Origin: Candidatus Desulfofervidus auxilii | Lineage (GTDB): Bacteria > Desulfobacterota > Desulfofervidia > Desulfofervidales > Desulfofervidaceae | Assembly (NCBI GenBank): GCA_030262725.1 | Contig: JAJSZS010000004.1 | Span: 1 to 64,000 of the forward strand | Direction of reading: 5' to 3' | DNA length: 64,000 nt | Shown: positions 52,730-61,714 of the stretch, in pieces | Position numbering within the stretch: position 1 is the stretch's first letter | Layout: each line of letters starts with the position of its first letter | The notes under the pieces: generated by a model | Told to the model about the DNA's origin: nothing | What the model saw: only the letters and a program-made list of their open reading frames with translations | Database searches by the model: none | Made by a program: the position numbers and the translations under genes

Positions 52730-54369
52730 TTATCACTCCCTACAAGCTCTTTATTTACCTTCTCTAGCGCTTCTTTGTCAATCTTTATTTTTGAAAGCCT
52801 TTTAAGCTCATTTAAATAAGTGACAACAAATTTATTAAACTTCTCAACCCAAATATCTTTTTTAACTTGCTTTTTTACTAACTTAAATGGTAAAGGTTCA
52901 GGAAATTTTTTATCTTCAAGCAATATAATACTATAATAGCGTCCTTCTTCTATAACTGGTGAAATCTCACCTGGTTTTAATGTTTTAATAACTTTTCTTA
53001 TGCTTTCAGGTAATTTATCTTCAGATATCCAACCTACAAGACCTCCTTTTTTAGCAGAATCACTTTTTGATTTTTTCTTAGCAAGTAAAGCAAAATCTGC
53101 TCCTGCCAAAAGTTCTTCATGAATATCTTCTGCTTCCTGAGCTGTAGAGACTTTAATTAAACGTATGTAATATTTTGCAGGAGACATATACTTTTCTTTT
53201 TTATGTCTTTCATAATATTTTTTCATTTCTTCTTCTGTAACAGTAATTTGAGGAGCAACAATTTTGCGCTTAAATTCGTTGACAAGCAGACTTATTTCAT
53301 AAATTTTTAACTTTCTTTTCAATTTTTTATCTTTTTTCAAGTAACTGCGACTTAATGCCTCCTGTTCTGCTATATGCACTTTAATCAATTCCTCCAACAC
53401 TTCCTTTTTAATATCGTCCATCTTTACTTTTATGTCCCAGCGTCTTTGCATTGCCTGATAGCCCCAAAGTTTTCTTTTTAAAATAGGCAAAAATTCTTTT
53501 ACATAGATAGGTTCTCCATTCACCCAGGCAATAATGCCTTGTATTTCTCTTTCAGGATCTAATTTTTCAAGAAGGTCTTTATTAACTTTTACTTTTGCTT
53601 TTTTTCGCCAATTATTTATTAATTCTTCTCTTTTAACCTTCTTTTTCTCTTTTAGCAATTTTCTTCGCATGCTTTTTTTTACTTTTTCAAACTTAGCCAT
53701 ATCAGGCTTTTTTATCTCCACCAATTTTATGATGTAAAAGCCTGAATCAGCTTCAATAATATCACTTATTTCTCCAGGACTTAGGGAAAAAACTGTTTTC
53801 TTCCACTTTTCTGGCATTCTTTCTAAAGGAATAAAACCCAAATCACCTCCTTTGGCTGCTTGAGGGTCTTCTGAGAACTTCTTTGCTACTTCTTTAAACT
53901 CCTCTCCTGCTTTAATGCGCTTTAAAGCCTCTTCTGCCTTCTTTTTATCTCTAGTAAAGATTTGATAGACATGAATTTTTGTATTTCTTTCTCTATATAT
54001 TTTCCTCAGTTCTTCATCTGTTATTGTGATGTCTTTTAATTCCTCCTCCCAAAGGGCATCAAGACACAGATTGCGTTTATATTCTTCAATTGCATTAAGA
54101 TAATCAGGCTCTTTATCCAAACCTAATCTTTTTGCCTCTTGGGCTATAAGATAATTTTCAATCATTCTTTGCAAAGCATTTTCAATTACATCTAAATTAA
54201 GCTTTCCTGCTGTTGTCCTACCACGCATCTGCATAAGAAGATGAAAATCAGAAAGGGCATTTTTAAAATCATCAACTTCAATTACTTCATCATTTACTTT
54301 GGCAAGAAAAGCAAAAAGAAGATTGGGAAATAGAATAAAAAGAATAATGAATAAAAAAGACTTTTTCAT
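52726..54369 (-). CDS. SurA-like periplasmic chaperone with two parvulin domains
   Basis: 547 residues with a signal peptide (SFLFIILFILFPNLLFA). An N-terminal SurA-like helical region precedes a parvulin peptidyl-prolyl isomerase domain at about residues 130-225 (VYQIFTRDKKKAEEALKRIKAGEEFKEVAKKFSED, then GGDLGFIPLERMPE and LSPGEISDIIEADSGFYIIKL). A second helical part and a second parvulin domain lie at about residues 390-485 (GGLVGWISEDKLPESI, LKPGEISPVIE). It probably assists folding of the neighbouring outer-membrane barrel or cytochromes. It lies 2 bp after the OmpA-like gene and overlaps the 26-heme gene by 4 bp. Parvulin genes are frequent companions of porin-cytochrome clusters. Confidence 0.93.
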   Translation of the reverse strand: MKKSFLFIILFILFPNLLFAFLAKVNDEVIEVDDFKNALSDFHLLMQMRGRTTAGKLNLDVIENALQRMIENYLIAQEAKRLGLDKEPDYLNAIEEYKRNLCLDALWEEELKDITITDEELRKIYRERNTKIHVYQIFTRDKKKAEEALKRIKAGEEFKEVAKKFSEDPQAAKGGDLGFIPLERMPEKWKKTVFSLSPGEISDIIEADSGFYIIKLVEIKKPDMAKFEKVKKSMRRKLLKEKKKVKREELINNWRKKAKVKVNKDLLEKLDPEREIQGIIAWVNGEPIYVKEFLPILKRKLWGYQAMQRRWDIKVKMDDIKKEVLEELIKVHIAEQEALSRSYLKKDKKLKRKLKIYEISLLVNEFKRKIVAPQITVTEEEMKKYYERHKKEKYMSPAKYYIRLIKVSTAQEAEDIHEELLAGADFALLAKKKSKSDSAKKGGLVGWISEDKLPESIRKVIKTLKPGEISPVIEEGRYYSIILLEDKKFPEPLPFKLVKKQVKKDIWVEKFNKFVVTYLNELKRLSKIKIDKEALEKVNKELVGSDK

Positions 54370-54371
54370 AA

Positions 54372-55490
54372 TTACTTTATCCTCACAGTGATCTCCACCC
54401 GTCTATTTTTCGCTCGACCATCAACTGTAGCATTATCTGCTATAGGATACCTCTCTCCATAACCTATAATGACTGTTTGATAAGGAGAAAGATTAAATCG
54501 TTTTAGAAAGAAATCTTTAATTATTTCTGCCCGGCGTAAAGATAATCTTATATTGTAGATTTCTGAACCAACATTGTCTGTGTGACCAGCAATAATAGCT
54601 CGTTCCCAAGGGTATTTTTTTAAACACCTTCCCACTTTTTCTAGTTCAGAATAATAGGCAGGAGAAAGAAAGTCACTATCAAAATCAAATCTTATCTGTA
54701 TTTTCTTTTCACCTTTACAGGGATCAATAGCTTTGGTCTTCCTTTTTTTAAAAAAGATAGGCTTTTGAGCAGCTAGCATTGTAAATCTTCTTTCAAACCT
54801 TTTTGAAATTTTTTTAATTTTTTTCTTAGCAGATTGTAAACTGTGTCTAATAACAGTTGGCTTAAGTTTTGTTAATCTCTTTTTTGTTCTACTTACCCGC
54901 CTTTTTATTTTCTCTTTTTTAGCTACTGCATAAGGGATTTCCTTAATCTTTATTGTTTCTATCAATTCATCCGCTACACGCTGAGTTAATTGAGGCAATG
55001 TTCTTACACGGGAGATGTTTAGAAATCTAACATAATCTTCTCCATTTTTTTCAATTGAAGCCTTCCAAAGCACTTCTGCATCTTCTGTAGAAACCATGCG
55101 CACAGAAAAATTTAAATAAGGGATCCCTCCTTTTTCTTCAAAAGTTAAAATTTTACCAAAAATAACAGCATCAATTTTATATCTTCTTTTAAGCAAAAGG
55201 AGCCTTGCACGATCAAGACTACTACCAATCTTTATTCTCTGTTCTACCATAAAATCAATAATGTTACCTAAGTCTTCAATCACAAAAAGATCTTTCTTTG
55301 CCAATTCAGCTATAAATATCTGAGTAACAATTTCTCTTGCCCAAGGATTAGTAGAAAGATTAGAAAATGGGAAAACAGCAACTTTTTTCACCCCTTTGAG
55401 TTCATAATAATCAACATAGTGATGTGAAAATGGAGAACTACAAGTAGTTAAAAAACAAAACATAAATATAAAAAATTTTTTAAAATTCAT
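54372..55490 (-). CDS. CsgG-like/OmpA-domain outer-membrane lipoprotein
   Basis: 372 residues. The lipobox LTTC places a lipidated Cys at residue 17. The first ~150 residues resemble the CsgG/LpoB-type fold (GVKKVAVFPFSNLSTNPWAREIVTQIFIAELAKKDLFVIE, then IDAVIFGKILTFEE and AEVLWKASIEK). A basic linker (residues ~190-255) leads to a C-terminal OmpA peptidoglycan-binding domain: IRFDFDSDFLSPAYYSELEKVG, IAGHTDNVGS, NIRLSLRRAEIIKDFF, and IIGYGERYPIADN ending with KNRRVEITV. It should tether an outer-membrane complex to peptidoglycan. It overlaps its upstream neighbour by 11 bp and is followed by the parvulin gene 2 bp later. Confidence 0.92.
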   Translation of the reverse strand: MNFKKFFIFMFCFLTTCSSPFSHHYVDYYELKGVKKVAVFPFSNLSTNPWAREIVTQIFIAELAKKDLFVIEDLGNIIDFMVEQRIKIGSSLDRARLLLLKRRYKIDAVIFGKILTFEEKGGIPYLNFSVRMVSTEDAEVLWKASIEKNGEDYVRFLNISRVRTLPQLTQRVADELIETIKIKEIPYAVAKKEKIKRRVSRTKKRLTKLKPTVIRHSLQSAKKKIKKISKRFERRFTMLAAQKPIFFKKRKTKAIDPCKGEKKIQIRFDFDSDFLSPAYYSELEKVGRCLKKYPWERAIIAGHTDNVGSEIYNIRLSLRRAEIIKDFFLKRFNLSPYQTVIIGYGERYPIADNATVDGRAKNRRVEITVRIK

Positions 55491-56997
55491 AATCCCAACC
55501 AGTAGGTAATTTTTTCTTTTTCTTTTTGCGTTTTTCTATAGTCTTGCCTTTAATAACTAAAGAATTTTTATATTCAGCTTTATTACCTGCAAAGTCTAAA
55601 GCTTCTGCTAAAACATAAAGTATTTCTGGATCTTTATCAGGCAAAGGTAATACAACTTCTTCTGGTGGATATCCCTCACCATTGGTTGAATAATAGATAT
55701 TATCTTCATTATCAGAAATACTCAAATGCCATTTAGAAACATTGGTTTTTTCTTTGCACTTAAGTTTAAATTTGACCTCTTTTTCTTTTAATTCAGCTGA
55801 TAAATTCAGTTTAGGAGGTGTTATATCAACTATAATCTTCTTTCTTTTTATCGTCGCTATATTCCCTGCCTTATCTTGACAAGCACCTTCAAGAAAATAA
55901 GTCCCCTCACTTACTTTATTAAATTGATCATCTTCTCCATGCCATGCCAAACCAAGAGGAAGCTCACCACCTCCTTCAAATCGTCGCACTATTCTTCCAT
56001 CAGCATCTCTAATTAAAAAACTCCAAAGTTTAATCTTATCTGGATGTAAAAGTGTAGGGAAGAAAATCATCATATCTTTTCTACCATCCCCATTTGGAGA
56101 AAAAATCACATTTTCATAAGAAATCCTTATTTTAGGAGGAGTATTATCTACTTCTAAAAAATGTCCTGTATCTAAAAAGCGAAAATGACCATTATTAGTG
56201 GCAAGTTTTAATTTTGCATAATATTTTCCTTCCTTATATGGAGCAGAGATAATTTTCTCCCAATAGCCATTTTCTTTTTTTTTCAAAGCCCATTTTTTAC
56301 CTCCTAAAAGAAGAAAGACCTTTTTAGGAGGCTTTTTAAGAGTAACTATCCTTAAAGATACATTTACTGAAGCACCACCCTGTACTAAAGAAGGAAAAAG
56401 AGAAAAATTTTCCAATGCAAATAAAGGTTTTTCTATAGGTTGTATCTTTTCAAATTTAATTTTTTTTGGAAATTCAGCTAAAAGTCTTTCTAAAGCATTG
56501 TCAATCAATTTATCAACAGATTTTATTTCACCCCGACAGAACCAAGAGATAAAATCTTCACTTGCAAGAGCTACATAATTTCCCCATAATACTGTGCCTG
56601 TCTCACTTGCCACTACCCTTAATCCAATCCCTATTTTAGGATGCTCACCGCTATCATAAAGGTCAACCCAGCTAATTACAACCGCATCTATACCAAAGAG
56701 TTTTTTTAACTCCTTAGCCTGAGCCTGGGTAACAACACCAAAGCGACGCACCCGATTTTGCAAAAAAAAGTCTTCTAATTTGGAAGGTAAAATGACATCA
56801 AAATTATATTTCTCTTTAAGTCTTTGAGCAATCTCAACCACAATTTCTTCAGGGACATCATTTTGACCACTTATATTATATAATGGAAAAAATGCTATTT
56901 TTTTTAAGCTTAGAATTTTTGAAGAAACTTCAACTGTAAAAATTAAAACAAATAGACAAACAAAAAATACATTTTTTAAGATAATGTTTTTAAACAT
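55480..56997 (-). CDS. Exported protein with CsgG-like N-terminus and FlgD/Ig-like repeats
   Basis: 505 residues with a signal peptide (NVFFVCLFVLIFTVEVSS). Residues about 28-180 repeat the CsgG-like pattern of the neighbours (LKKIAFFPLYNISGQNDVPEEIVVEIAQRLKEKYNFDVI, GIDAVVISWVDLYDSGE, TGTVLWGNYVALASEDF). The C-terminal half has immunoglobulin-like segments, including a FlgD-type one (ENVIFSPNGDGRKDMMIFFP, GLAWHGEDDQFNKVSEGTYFLEGACQDKAGN, VDITPPKLNLS). It is probably a periplasmic or surface assembly protein. It overlaps the 182-residue gene by 22 bp and the OmpA gene by 11 bp, so the three CsgG-like products are translated together. Confidence 0.85.
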   Translation of the reverse strand: MFKNIILKNVFFVCLFVLIFTVEVSSKILSLKKIAFFPLYNISGQNDVPEEIVVEIAQRLKEKYNFDVILPSKLEDFFLQNRVRRFGVVTQAQAKELKKLFGIDAVVISWVDLYDSGEHPKIGIGLRVVASETGTVLWGNYVALASEDFISWFCRGEIKSVDKLIDNALERLLAEFPKKIKFEKIQPIEKPLFALENFSLFPSLVQGGASVNVSLRIVTLKKPPKKVFLLLGGKKWALKKKENGYWEKIISAPYKEGKYYAKLKLATNNGHFRFLDTGHFLEVDNTPPKIRISYENVIFSPNGDGRKDMMIFFPTLLHPDKIKLWSFLIRDADGRIVRRFEGGGELPLGLAWHGEDDQFNKVSEGTYFLEGACQDKAGNIATIKRKKIIVDITPPKLNLSAELKEKEVKFKLKCKEKTNVSKWHLSISDNEDNIYYSTNGEGYPPEEVVLPLPDKDPEILYVLAEALDFAGNKAEYKNSLVIKGKTIEKRKKKKKKLPTGWDYEF

Positions 56998-57524
56998 TTT
57001 TGTATTAAAGTATAACTTACTTCTGTTAAACTTTTCTCACCTATACCAAAAAGGCGATTAAGTATTCCTCCGCCTTTCTCACTAGCACTTACCTGCCAGA
57101 TTACCTTTCCAGACTGAACATCAATTAATTTAAGAGAAATAGCTACTATAGCCAAAGAAATACCACCTGATTGTTCTGTTTTATACTCATCTACTGAGCC
57201 AGTAAAAACAGCTTGTACAGATAATCTTTGACCAATTTTTTTTATAAGAGCAGGCGTGATTTCAGAAGGTTCTCTAATTCTAAGTTCTCTTAAAACAGCA
57301 TCTACTTCACCTCGGTCTACTACTTCAAAAAGCTCTAGTTTAAGAAGTTCTGTCTCAAACACATCTCTTATTCTTTCATGAGCCAGATTATCCCGACTGA
57401 AATTGTGCAAAGGAAGAATAGCTACACGCTTTACATAAGAAATATCTGCTGTAGGATGAAGATAATAACGCACCCCAGAACCACATCCAAGTAAAACCAA
57501 TAGTAAAATGATTAGTCTTTTCAT
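56976..57524 (-). CDS. CsgG-like lipoprotein
   Basis: 182 residues. The signal peptide ends in LLGC (lipidated Cys14). The mature part is a single CsgG-like domain: VKRVAILPLHNFSRDNLAHERIRDVFETELLKLELFEVVDRGEVDAVLREL, then LSVQAVFTGSVDEYKTE and DVQSGKVIWQVSASEKGGG. CsgG family proteins form outer-membrane export pores or serve as accessory lipoproteins (FlgO/FlgT, LpoB). The missing extra transmembrane hairpins make a pore unlikely. An AGGAGC site precedes the start. It follows the β-barrel gene by 9 bp and precedes two other proteins with the same type of domain. Confidence 0.85.
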   Translation of the reverse strand: MKRLIILLLVLLGCGSGVRYYLHPTADISYVKRVAILPLHNFSRDNLAHERIRDVFETELLKLELFEVVDRGEVDAVLRELRIREPSEITPALIKKIGQRLSVQAVFTGSVDEYKTEQSGGISLAIVAISLKLIDVQSGKVIWQVSASEKGGGILNRLFGIGEKSLTEVSYTLIQKCLKTLS

Positions 57525-57533
57525 ACTAAGCTC

Positions 57534-59585
57534 CTAAAAACTCAATGAATATTGGACGTAAAAACTTCTACTTTTTTCTTCAATTTCATTAGTAATTTTA
57601 TTAAAACTCCATCCTGCACGAAAGTTTGAGTGTCTGCCAATATTCCAATTCAAGTCAAGTGTATGAGTCATTTCATCTCTTAGTTCTGCCTCTGTAAATC
57701 TACTTATCCAACTTAATTGAATTTTCCGAGTTAAAAATATTCCCATACTATACTCATGTAAAAATCTTGTTTCTATTTCAGTTTTATTATATTGCAAAAA
57801 AACTCTTCCGTAAAGACGGGAAGAAGGAGTATACACTAATGTTGTATTGATATTTGTGTAAGTAGTAGTTGTAGTCTCCTCATTACTAGTACGTTGCCAA
57901 CTTTGATTATAATCTATATCCCAAGAAAGGTATCTTGTAATAATAACTCTTAAATAAATATCAGAAAAAATACTTAAAGATTCAGTTCCTGCTTCACTTT
58001 TGGTGCGAGAGACATTAAAATTCCAATTAATATCTACCCCTTCCCAGATGGTAGCTACTGTTGTAAGGATAGCACTATCTACTTTAGAATCATAGCCTTC
58101 TTCACTATCGGTTTCTGAATGAGTTAAGGTGAATGAAGTAGTTAAAGTTTCAAAAGGGACTGAACGGATATTGAGACTATAAGTATCTACTATTACTTCA
58201 TCATCACCAGTAACATTTTTTGATCTTTGGTAACTTAATGTTGGGGTAAAATAACGAGAGAGCTCCCAGGTAATATTAGCACCATGACTTAAGGTATAAT
58301 TTAATGTATCCTGAGGAGAAATCTCTGCACGGTAATAAGATAGATGATATGCTGTGCTCCACTTCTCCCAAGGACGGGCAGAAAGACTGAAATTTCCTGT
58401 CCATGTCTTAGTGGAAGTTTTTGTTTTTTCTTCTACATATTCAAACCCATAGGCTTCAATTTCAGTAATGGATATTGAAGTTTGAGAATGATAGACTACC
58501 TTAAAATATTTGGCATTGGTTTCAGAAAAATCAATTTCAAACCGATGATATACAGAATTAAAAGTAAAAGAGGCATTAGAGGTGATAAGTGTCCAGTTTT
58601 TGGTTGTATTGTCATCATTACTGTAATAAACAGCCCAGGTAATTTTTTGGGCTTCAGTAGGATTTTCTGGATAGACATATGTTGATTCAGTATAAATATA
58701 AATTGTATCAACATTTGCAGCCTCAAAAAGGCCAAGACCAATATTCATATTATTAGAAGCAGATAGCACTACTGTTGTTAAGTCTCCATCAATCAATCCT
58801 GGGGTAGATGTTAATTCATCTGGTTTACTAACTGTTGGAGTTGAATCAATACCAGAAAATCCCTCTTTAGGATGTAGTTTTTCTTTTACCGTGCCTGCCT
58901 CAAGTCTTGTTATAGTGCTATCAAAATAATTAAATCCTCCTTCCCCAGAAATACTTAGACGATTATCTAAAAAGTTTTGATGAACACCTAAGCGAGAAAT
59001 ATGGTTATTGCCTACCTGTTTTGTGTCTGTCACAAAATCAGTTGAAGTATTACGCATATAATTATACATAATATCAAGGAATTTGTAAGTATGAGTAAAA
59101 CCGGCTAAAAGACTATCTGATTTGGTATTTATTTGGTGCTCCTCTAAGTGGTCTTTGCTTCGCGAATGGGTATATTGAAATGACATCTTTGGCCATTTTT
59201 CCATTTGACTCATCATATTTAAATTCCAAAAAGAGGTGGTTAATCTTTGGTCATCATATGTTTCAATACGATTATAAGAAGCATTGCCAGAGAAATACTC
59301 ATTAATGGTATTAAGAGAAAAGGTAGGATAAAGAGTAGTTTGTTCATCTTTGTTAGTCTTTGAATAATTAACTCTTGTACTTAAATTGCAAGTTGTATTA
59401 GGGGTAAGGTAAGCTGAATAATCTAAAAAATAGTTTTGAATTAATTGCCAAGTAGTTTCTTTTTCTCCGTCAGATTCTGTTTTAGTATTGCGATAATAAA
59501 TATCTAAGCTGCCTGTTATATCTTGCGCAAAACAAGAAAGACTTAAAAGGAAAGAACATATTACTATAACTATCCATAGCTTCAC
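57534..59585 (-). CDS. Outer-membrane β-barrel with inserted discoidin-like domain
   Basis: 683 residues from GTG 59585, with GGAGAG 5 nt upstream and a signal peptide (IVIVICSFLLSLSCFA). The mature protein is a succession of amphipathic β-strands with aromatic girdles (SLDIYYRNTKTES, NLSTRVNYSK, MSFQYTHSRSKDH, LSYYRAEI, ISRFTEAEL), ending in FYVQYSLSF with a terminal Phe, the hallmark of outer-membrane barrels. Between about residues 225 and 385 is a different segment (GLIDGDLTTVVLSAS ... VDTIYIYTEST ... WAVYYSNDDNTTKNWTLI ... RFEIDFSETNAKYFKVVYHS ... ITEIEAYGFE) that matches the pattern of F5/8 type C (discoidin) carbohydrate-binding domains. It is the best candidate for a cytochrome-lined barrel of an electron conduit. 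Confidence 0.85.
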   Translation of the reverse strand: MKLWIVIVICSFLLSLSCFAQDITGSLDIYYRNTKTESDGEKETTWQLIQNYFLDYSAYLTPNTTCNLSTRVNYSKTNKDEQTTLYPTFSLNTINEYFSGNASYNRIETYDDQRLTTSFWNLNMMSQMEKWPKMSFQYTHSRSKDHLEEHQINTKSDSLLAGFTHTYKFLDIMYNYMRNTSTDFVTDTKQVGNNHISRLGVHQNFLDNRLSISGEGGFNYFDSTITRLEAGTVKEKLHPKEGFSGIDSTPTVSKPDELTSTPGLIDGDLTTVVLSASNNMNIGLGLFEAANVDTIYIYTESTYVYPENPTEAQKITWAVYYSNDDNTTKNWTLITSNASFTFNSVYHRFEIDFSETNAKYFKVVYHSQTSISITEIEAYGFEYVEEKTKTSTKTWTGNFSLSARPWEKWSTAYHLSYYRAEISPQDTLNYTLSHGANITWELSRYFTPTLSYQRSKNVTGDDEVIVDTYSLNIRSVPFETLTTSFTLTHSETDSEEGYDSKVDSAILTTVATIWEGVDINWNFNVSRTKSEAGTESLSIFSDIYLRVIITRYLSWDIDYNQSWQRTSNEETTTTTYTNINTTLVYTPSSRLYGRVFLQYNKTEIETRFLHEYSMGIFLTRKIQLSWISRFTEAELRDEMTHTLDLNWNIGRHSNFRAGWSFNKITNEIEEKSRSFYVQYSLSF

Positions 59586-59594
59586 AAATCTCTC

Positions 59595-60971
59595 CTATTC
59601 ACCAGTTAAAATCAGAGCATAAGGTTCATTTCCTACAGAAATACGCTCAATTTCCTTTTCTCTTATCAAATCTATTACACTAACAGTGTTTTCTTTTAGG
59701 TTAGTTACATAAAGCAATTTTCTATCTCTGTCTAAAGCCAAACCACAAGGATGAGTACCAACAGAGATTCTTTTAAAAACTACATTGCTTAAAGGATTAA
59801 TAAAAGAAATATCATTACTTTTTTCTCCAGTCACATAAAACCAATTTTGAAGTCCTTCAATAATCCTAGCTGGGGAATTTGGGACAAAAATAGTTCGAAC
59901 TTCCTCTAAAAAAAGACGTTTCAAAACAGTTACAGTATTTGTTTGAGCATTTGAAACCAAAATATATCTATCTGTTACTATAAGATATCTTGGTTTTCCT
60001 CCAACACCTATTGTATGTACAACAGTATTATCATAAGTATCTATAACAGAAATATCATTAGAATAACTATTTGCTACATAAACATATCTCCCATTAGGGT
60101 CTGCAGCTATACCTATTGGGCGTTGTCCTACATCTATCTTTTTTACAAAGTGTTTTGCCTGAGCATCTATAACCAAGACAGCATTAGAACTTGTAGCAGT
60201 AACATAAAGATATTCTCTACCCATAACTGAAACTAATACTAATTCATTAAGCTCAACACCCATAGGACAGGAAATAGTATCCATTACCCGATTGCTCATC
60301 ACCTCTATAACTGAAATATTTTGAGAAATTGAGTTTACAACATAAAGGCGACTTTTGTCTTCTGAAAGCACCATACCTTTTGGGGATTTACCAACAGTAA
60401 TATTATCAATTACCTGATGTGTACCACGGTCAATAACTGAAATATAATTATCACCTGAATTGCTGACATAAAGCAAAAGTTGCTTTAAACCTGTCCTGCC
60501 CTGACCAATCTCCATTGCTAAAGTAAATGTATCATCCTTTATAGAATTTTCAGGATACCATGTTAAAAAAAGGCTTGTAGTCTGTTTTGGACGAATATTG
60601 ATAGAAACTGAAAAGATAAATAGTCCATTTTTTGAAAGAGAAAGAGGCTTATATTTTGAATAGGCTTCTTTTACTTTAAATGAAATTTTTTGATAAAAAC
60701 CTGCTGGCAATTGAATTTTGGCAAGTAAAATTTGTTTATTAAGAAGGGAAAGGGCATCTATTTTTTTTAGTGTTGGGGTAGAATTAAATGTTAAACCAGA
60801 CTTATCCTCTATCTGGATGGTCTCTAAAACGAATTTTACACTGACTGGGCGACCTACAGTTTGAAGGTATATTATCAACTCACCTTGTTTTTCAGATATT
60901 TCTCTAGAAAAAGGAACACAGCTAAGAATAAAAAATAAAATAAAAATAGAAAAATAAGAAATATATCTCAT
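59595..60971 (-). CDS. YVTN-repeat β-propeller lipoprotein
   Basis: 458 residues. The lipobox ILSC gives a lipidated Cys18. Residues about 22-165 are a β-rich domain, of which the later part resembles DUF4382-like folds (QLPAGFYQKISFKVKEAYSKY). From about 170 onward, seven YVTN-type blades repeat: LLLYVSNSGDNYISVIDRGTHQVIDNITVGKSPKGM, RLYVVNSISQNISVIE, YVYVANSYSNDISVIDTYDNTVVHTIGVG, and LLYVTNLKENTVSVIDL. Such propellers sit on the cell surface and bind proteins. It starts after TAGGAGGAAACT and ends 9 bp before the β-barrel gene, so they are in one operon. Confidence 0.9.
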   Translation of the reverse strand: MRYISYFSIFILFFILSCVPFSREISEKQGELIIYLQTVGRPVSVKFVLETIQIEDKSGLTFNSTPTLKKIDALSLLNKQILLAKIQLPAGFYQKISFKVKEAYSKYKPLSLSKNGLFIFSVSINIRPKQTTSLFLTWYPENSIKDDTFTLAMEIGQGRTGLKQLLLYVSNSGDNYISVIDRGTHQVIDNITVGKSPKGMVLSEDKSRLYVVNSISQNISVIEVMSNRVMDTISCPMGVELNELVLVSVMGREYLYVTATSSNAVLVIDAQAKHFVKKIDVGQRPIGIAADPNGRYVYVANSYSNDISVIDTYDNTVVHTIGVGGKPRYLIVTDRYILVSNAQTNTVTVLKRLFLEEVRTIFVPNSPARIIEGLQNWFYVTGEKSNDISFINPLSNVVFKRISVGTHPCGLALDRDRKLLYVTNLKENTVSVIDLIREKEIERISVGNEPYALILTGE

Positions 60972-60986
60972 TAGTTTCCTCCTAAC

Positions 60987-61430
60987 TCACTTAAATGGGT
61001 TCACTGCCTTTATTTCTTTTATATTTTTAAAATCATTTACATTTATTGTATAAATGGTAGAAATTCCCTTACTGAGCATAGTAGCTACTAAAAATATATC
61101 AAAAAACCTTTGAGCACAAATATTATATTTATGCCCTAATTCAATAGCAATTTTTAATACTTCTTCTGTAGGATAAATTTTTCTTATAAAATCTGCTTCT
61201 AAATATTTCTTTACTTCTTCTTTAGCTACTTGTGGAGACAAAGGTTTTTCCACTCTTTTTCTGTCCGTTATAACAGCATAAAACTCAACAAGATTTTGGA
61301 TTGAGACATAAGTCTTTAAAATACCTTTTTCGGCTTTTTCTCTTAGTGCCTTGGCTTTACTATGAAAAGGAGAGGCTTTATTGGCTGCATAGACAAGAAT
61401 ATTAGTATCAAACAGAACTTGAACGTCCAT
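60987..61430 (-). CDS. PIN-domain toxin, VapC-like
   Basis: 147 residues. PIN-domain toxins are magnesium-dependent RNases. Active-site acids are visible as Asp8 in LFDTNILVYA, Glu in IQNLVEFYAVI, Asp in AQRFFDIFLVATML and Asp in TINVNDFKNI. The gene overlaps the antitoxin gene by 23 bp. Unlike many VapBC pairs, this partner resembles Phd/YefM. The pair separates the two 5'-most cytochrome genes of the cluster from the YVTN-barrel part, only 15 bp before the YVTN gene, so readthrough from the toxin gene may serve the barrel operon. Confidence 0.92.
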   Translation of the reverse strand: MDVQVLFDTNILVYAANKASPFHSKAKALREKAEKGILKTYVSIQNLVEFYAVITDRKRVEKPLSPQVAKEEVKKYLEADFIRKIYPTEEVLKIAIELGHKYNICAQRFFDIFLVATMLSKGISTIYTINVNDFKNIKEIKAVNPFK

Positions 61431-61650
61431 TGTAAATATCTTTCCTTCTTATAGTGCCTTTTATTGCACCAAGATCATATTCACCAAAAATAATCTTTTG
61501 ATTTCTTTTAAGCCTCCTATATTCCTCAATGGGAAGAAGCACTGCTACTGGACGTCCCCTTTTTTCTAAGATTATAGGCCCTTCAATTTCAACTTGTTTA
61601 ATCAATTTAGAGATTTGACTCCTCAATTTAGATAAATTAATTGTCTGCAT
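61408..61650 (-). CDS. Phd/YefM-family antitoxin
   Basis: 80 residues. The N-terminal DNA-binding pattern is typical: MQTINLSKLRSQISKLIKQVEIEGPIILEKRGRPVAVLLPIEEYRRL. The tail (GEYDLGAIKGTIRRKDIY) would wrap the PIN toxin. A Shine-Dalgarno AGAGGT precedes the ATG and a promoter lies at 61678-61705. Phd-type antitoxins usually repress their own operon. The 23-bp overlap with the toxin gene supports translational coupling. Confidence 0.92.
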   Translation of the reverse strand: MQTINLSKLRSQISKLIKQVEIEGPIILEKRGRPVAVLLPIEEYRRLKRNQKIIFGEYDLGAIKGTIRRKDIYNGRSSSV

Positions 61651-61677
61651 AAATTTACCTCTTTAATTGTTTGTTTA

Positions 61678-61705
61678 AACATAGCATATAATAAATGACT
61701 GTCAA
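61678..61705 (-). promoter_or_regulatory. Promoter of the toxin-antitoxin pair
   Basis: Minus strand: TTGACA (61705-61700), 16 nt, TATGTT (61683-61678), then a leader with AGAGGT before the antitoxin ATG. It may also feed the YVTN-barrel genes downstream. Confidence 0.45.
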
Positions 61706-61714
61706 GTTAAGTTT

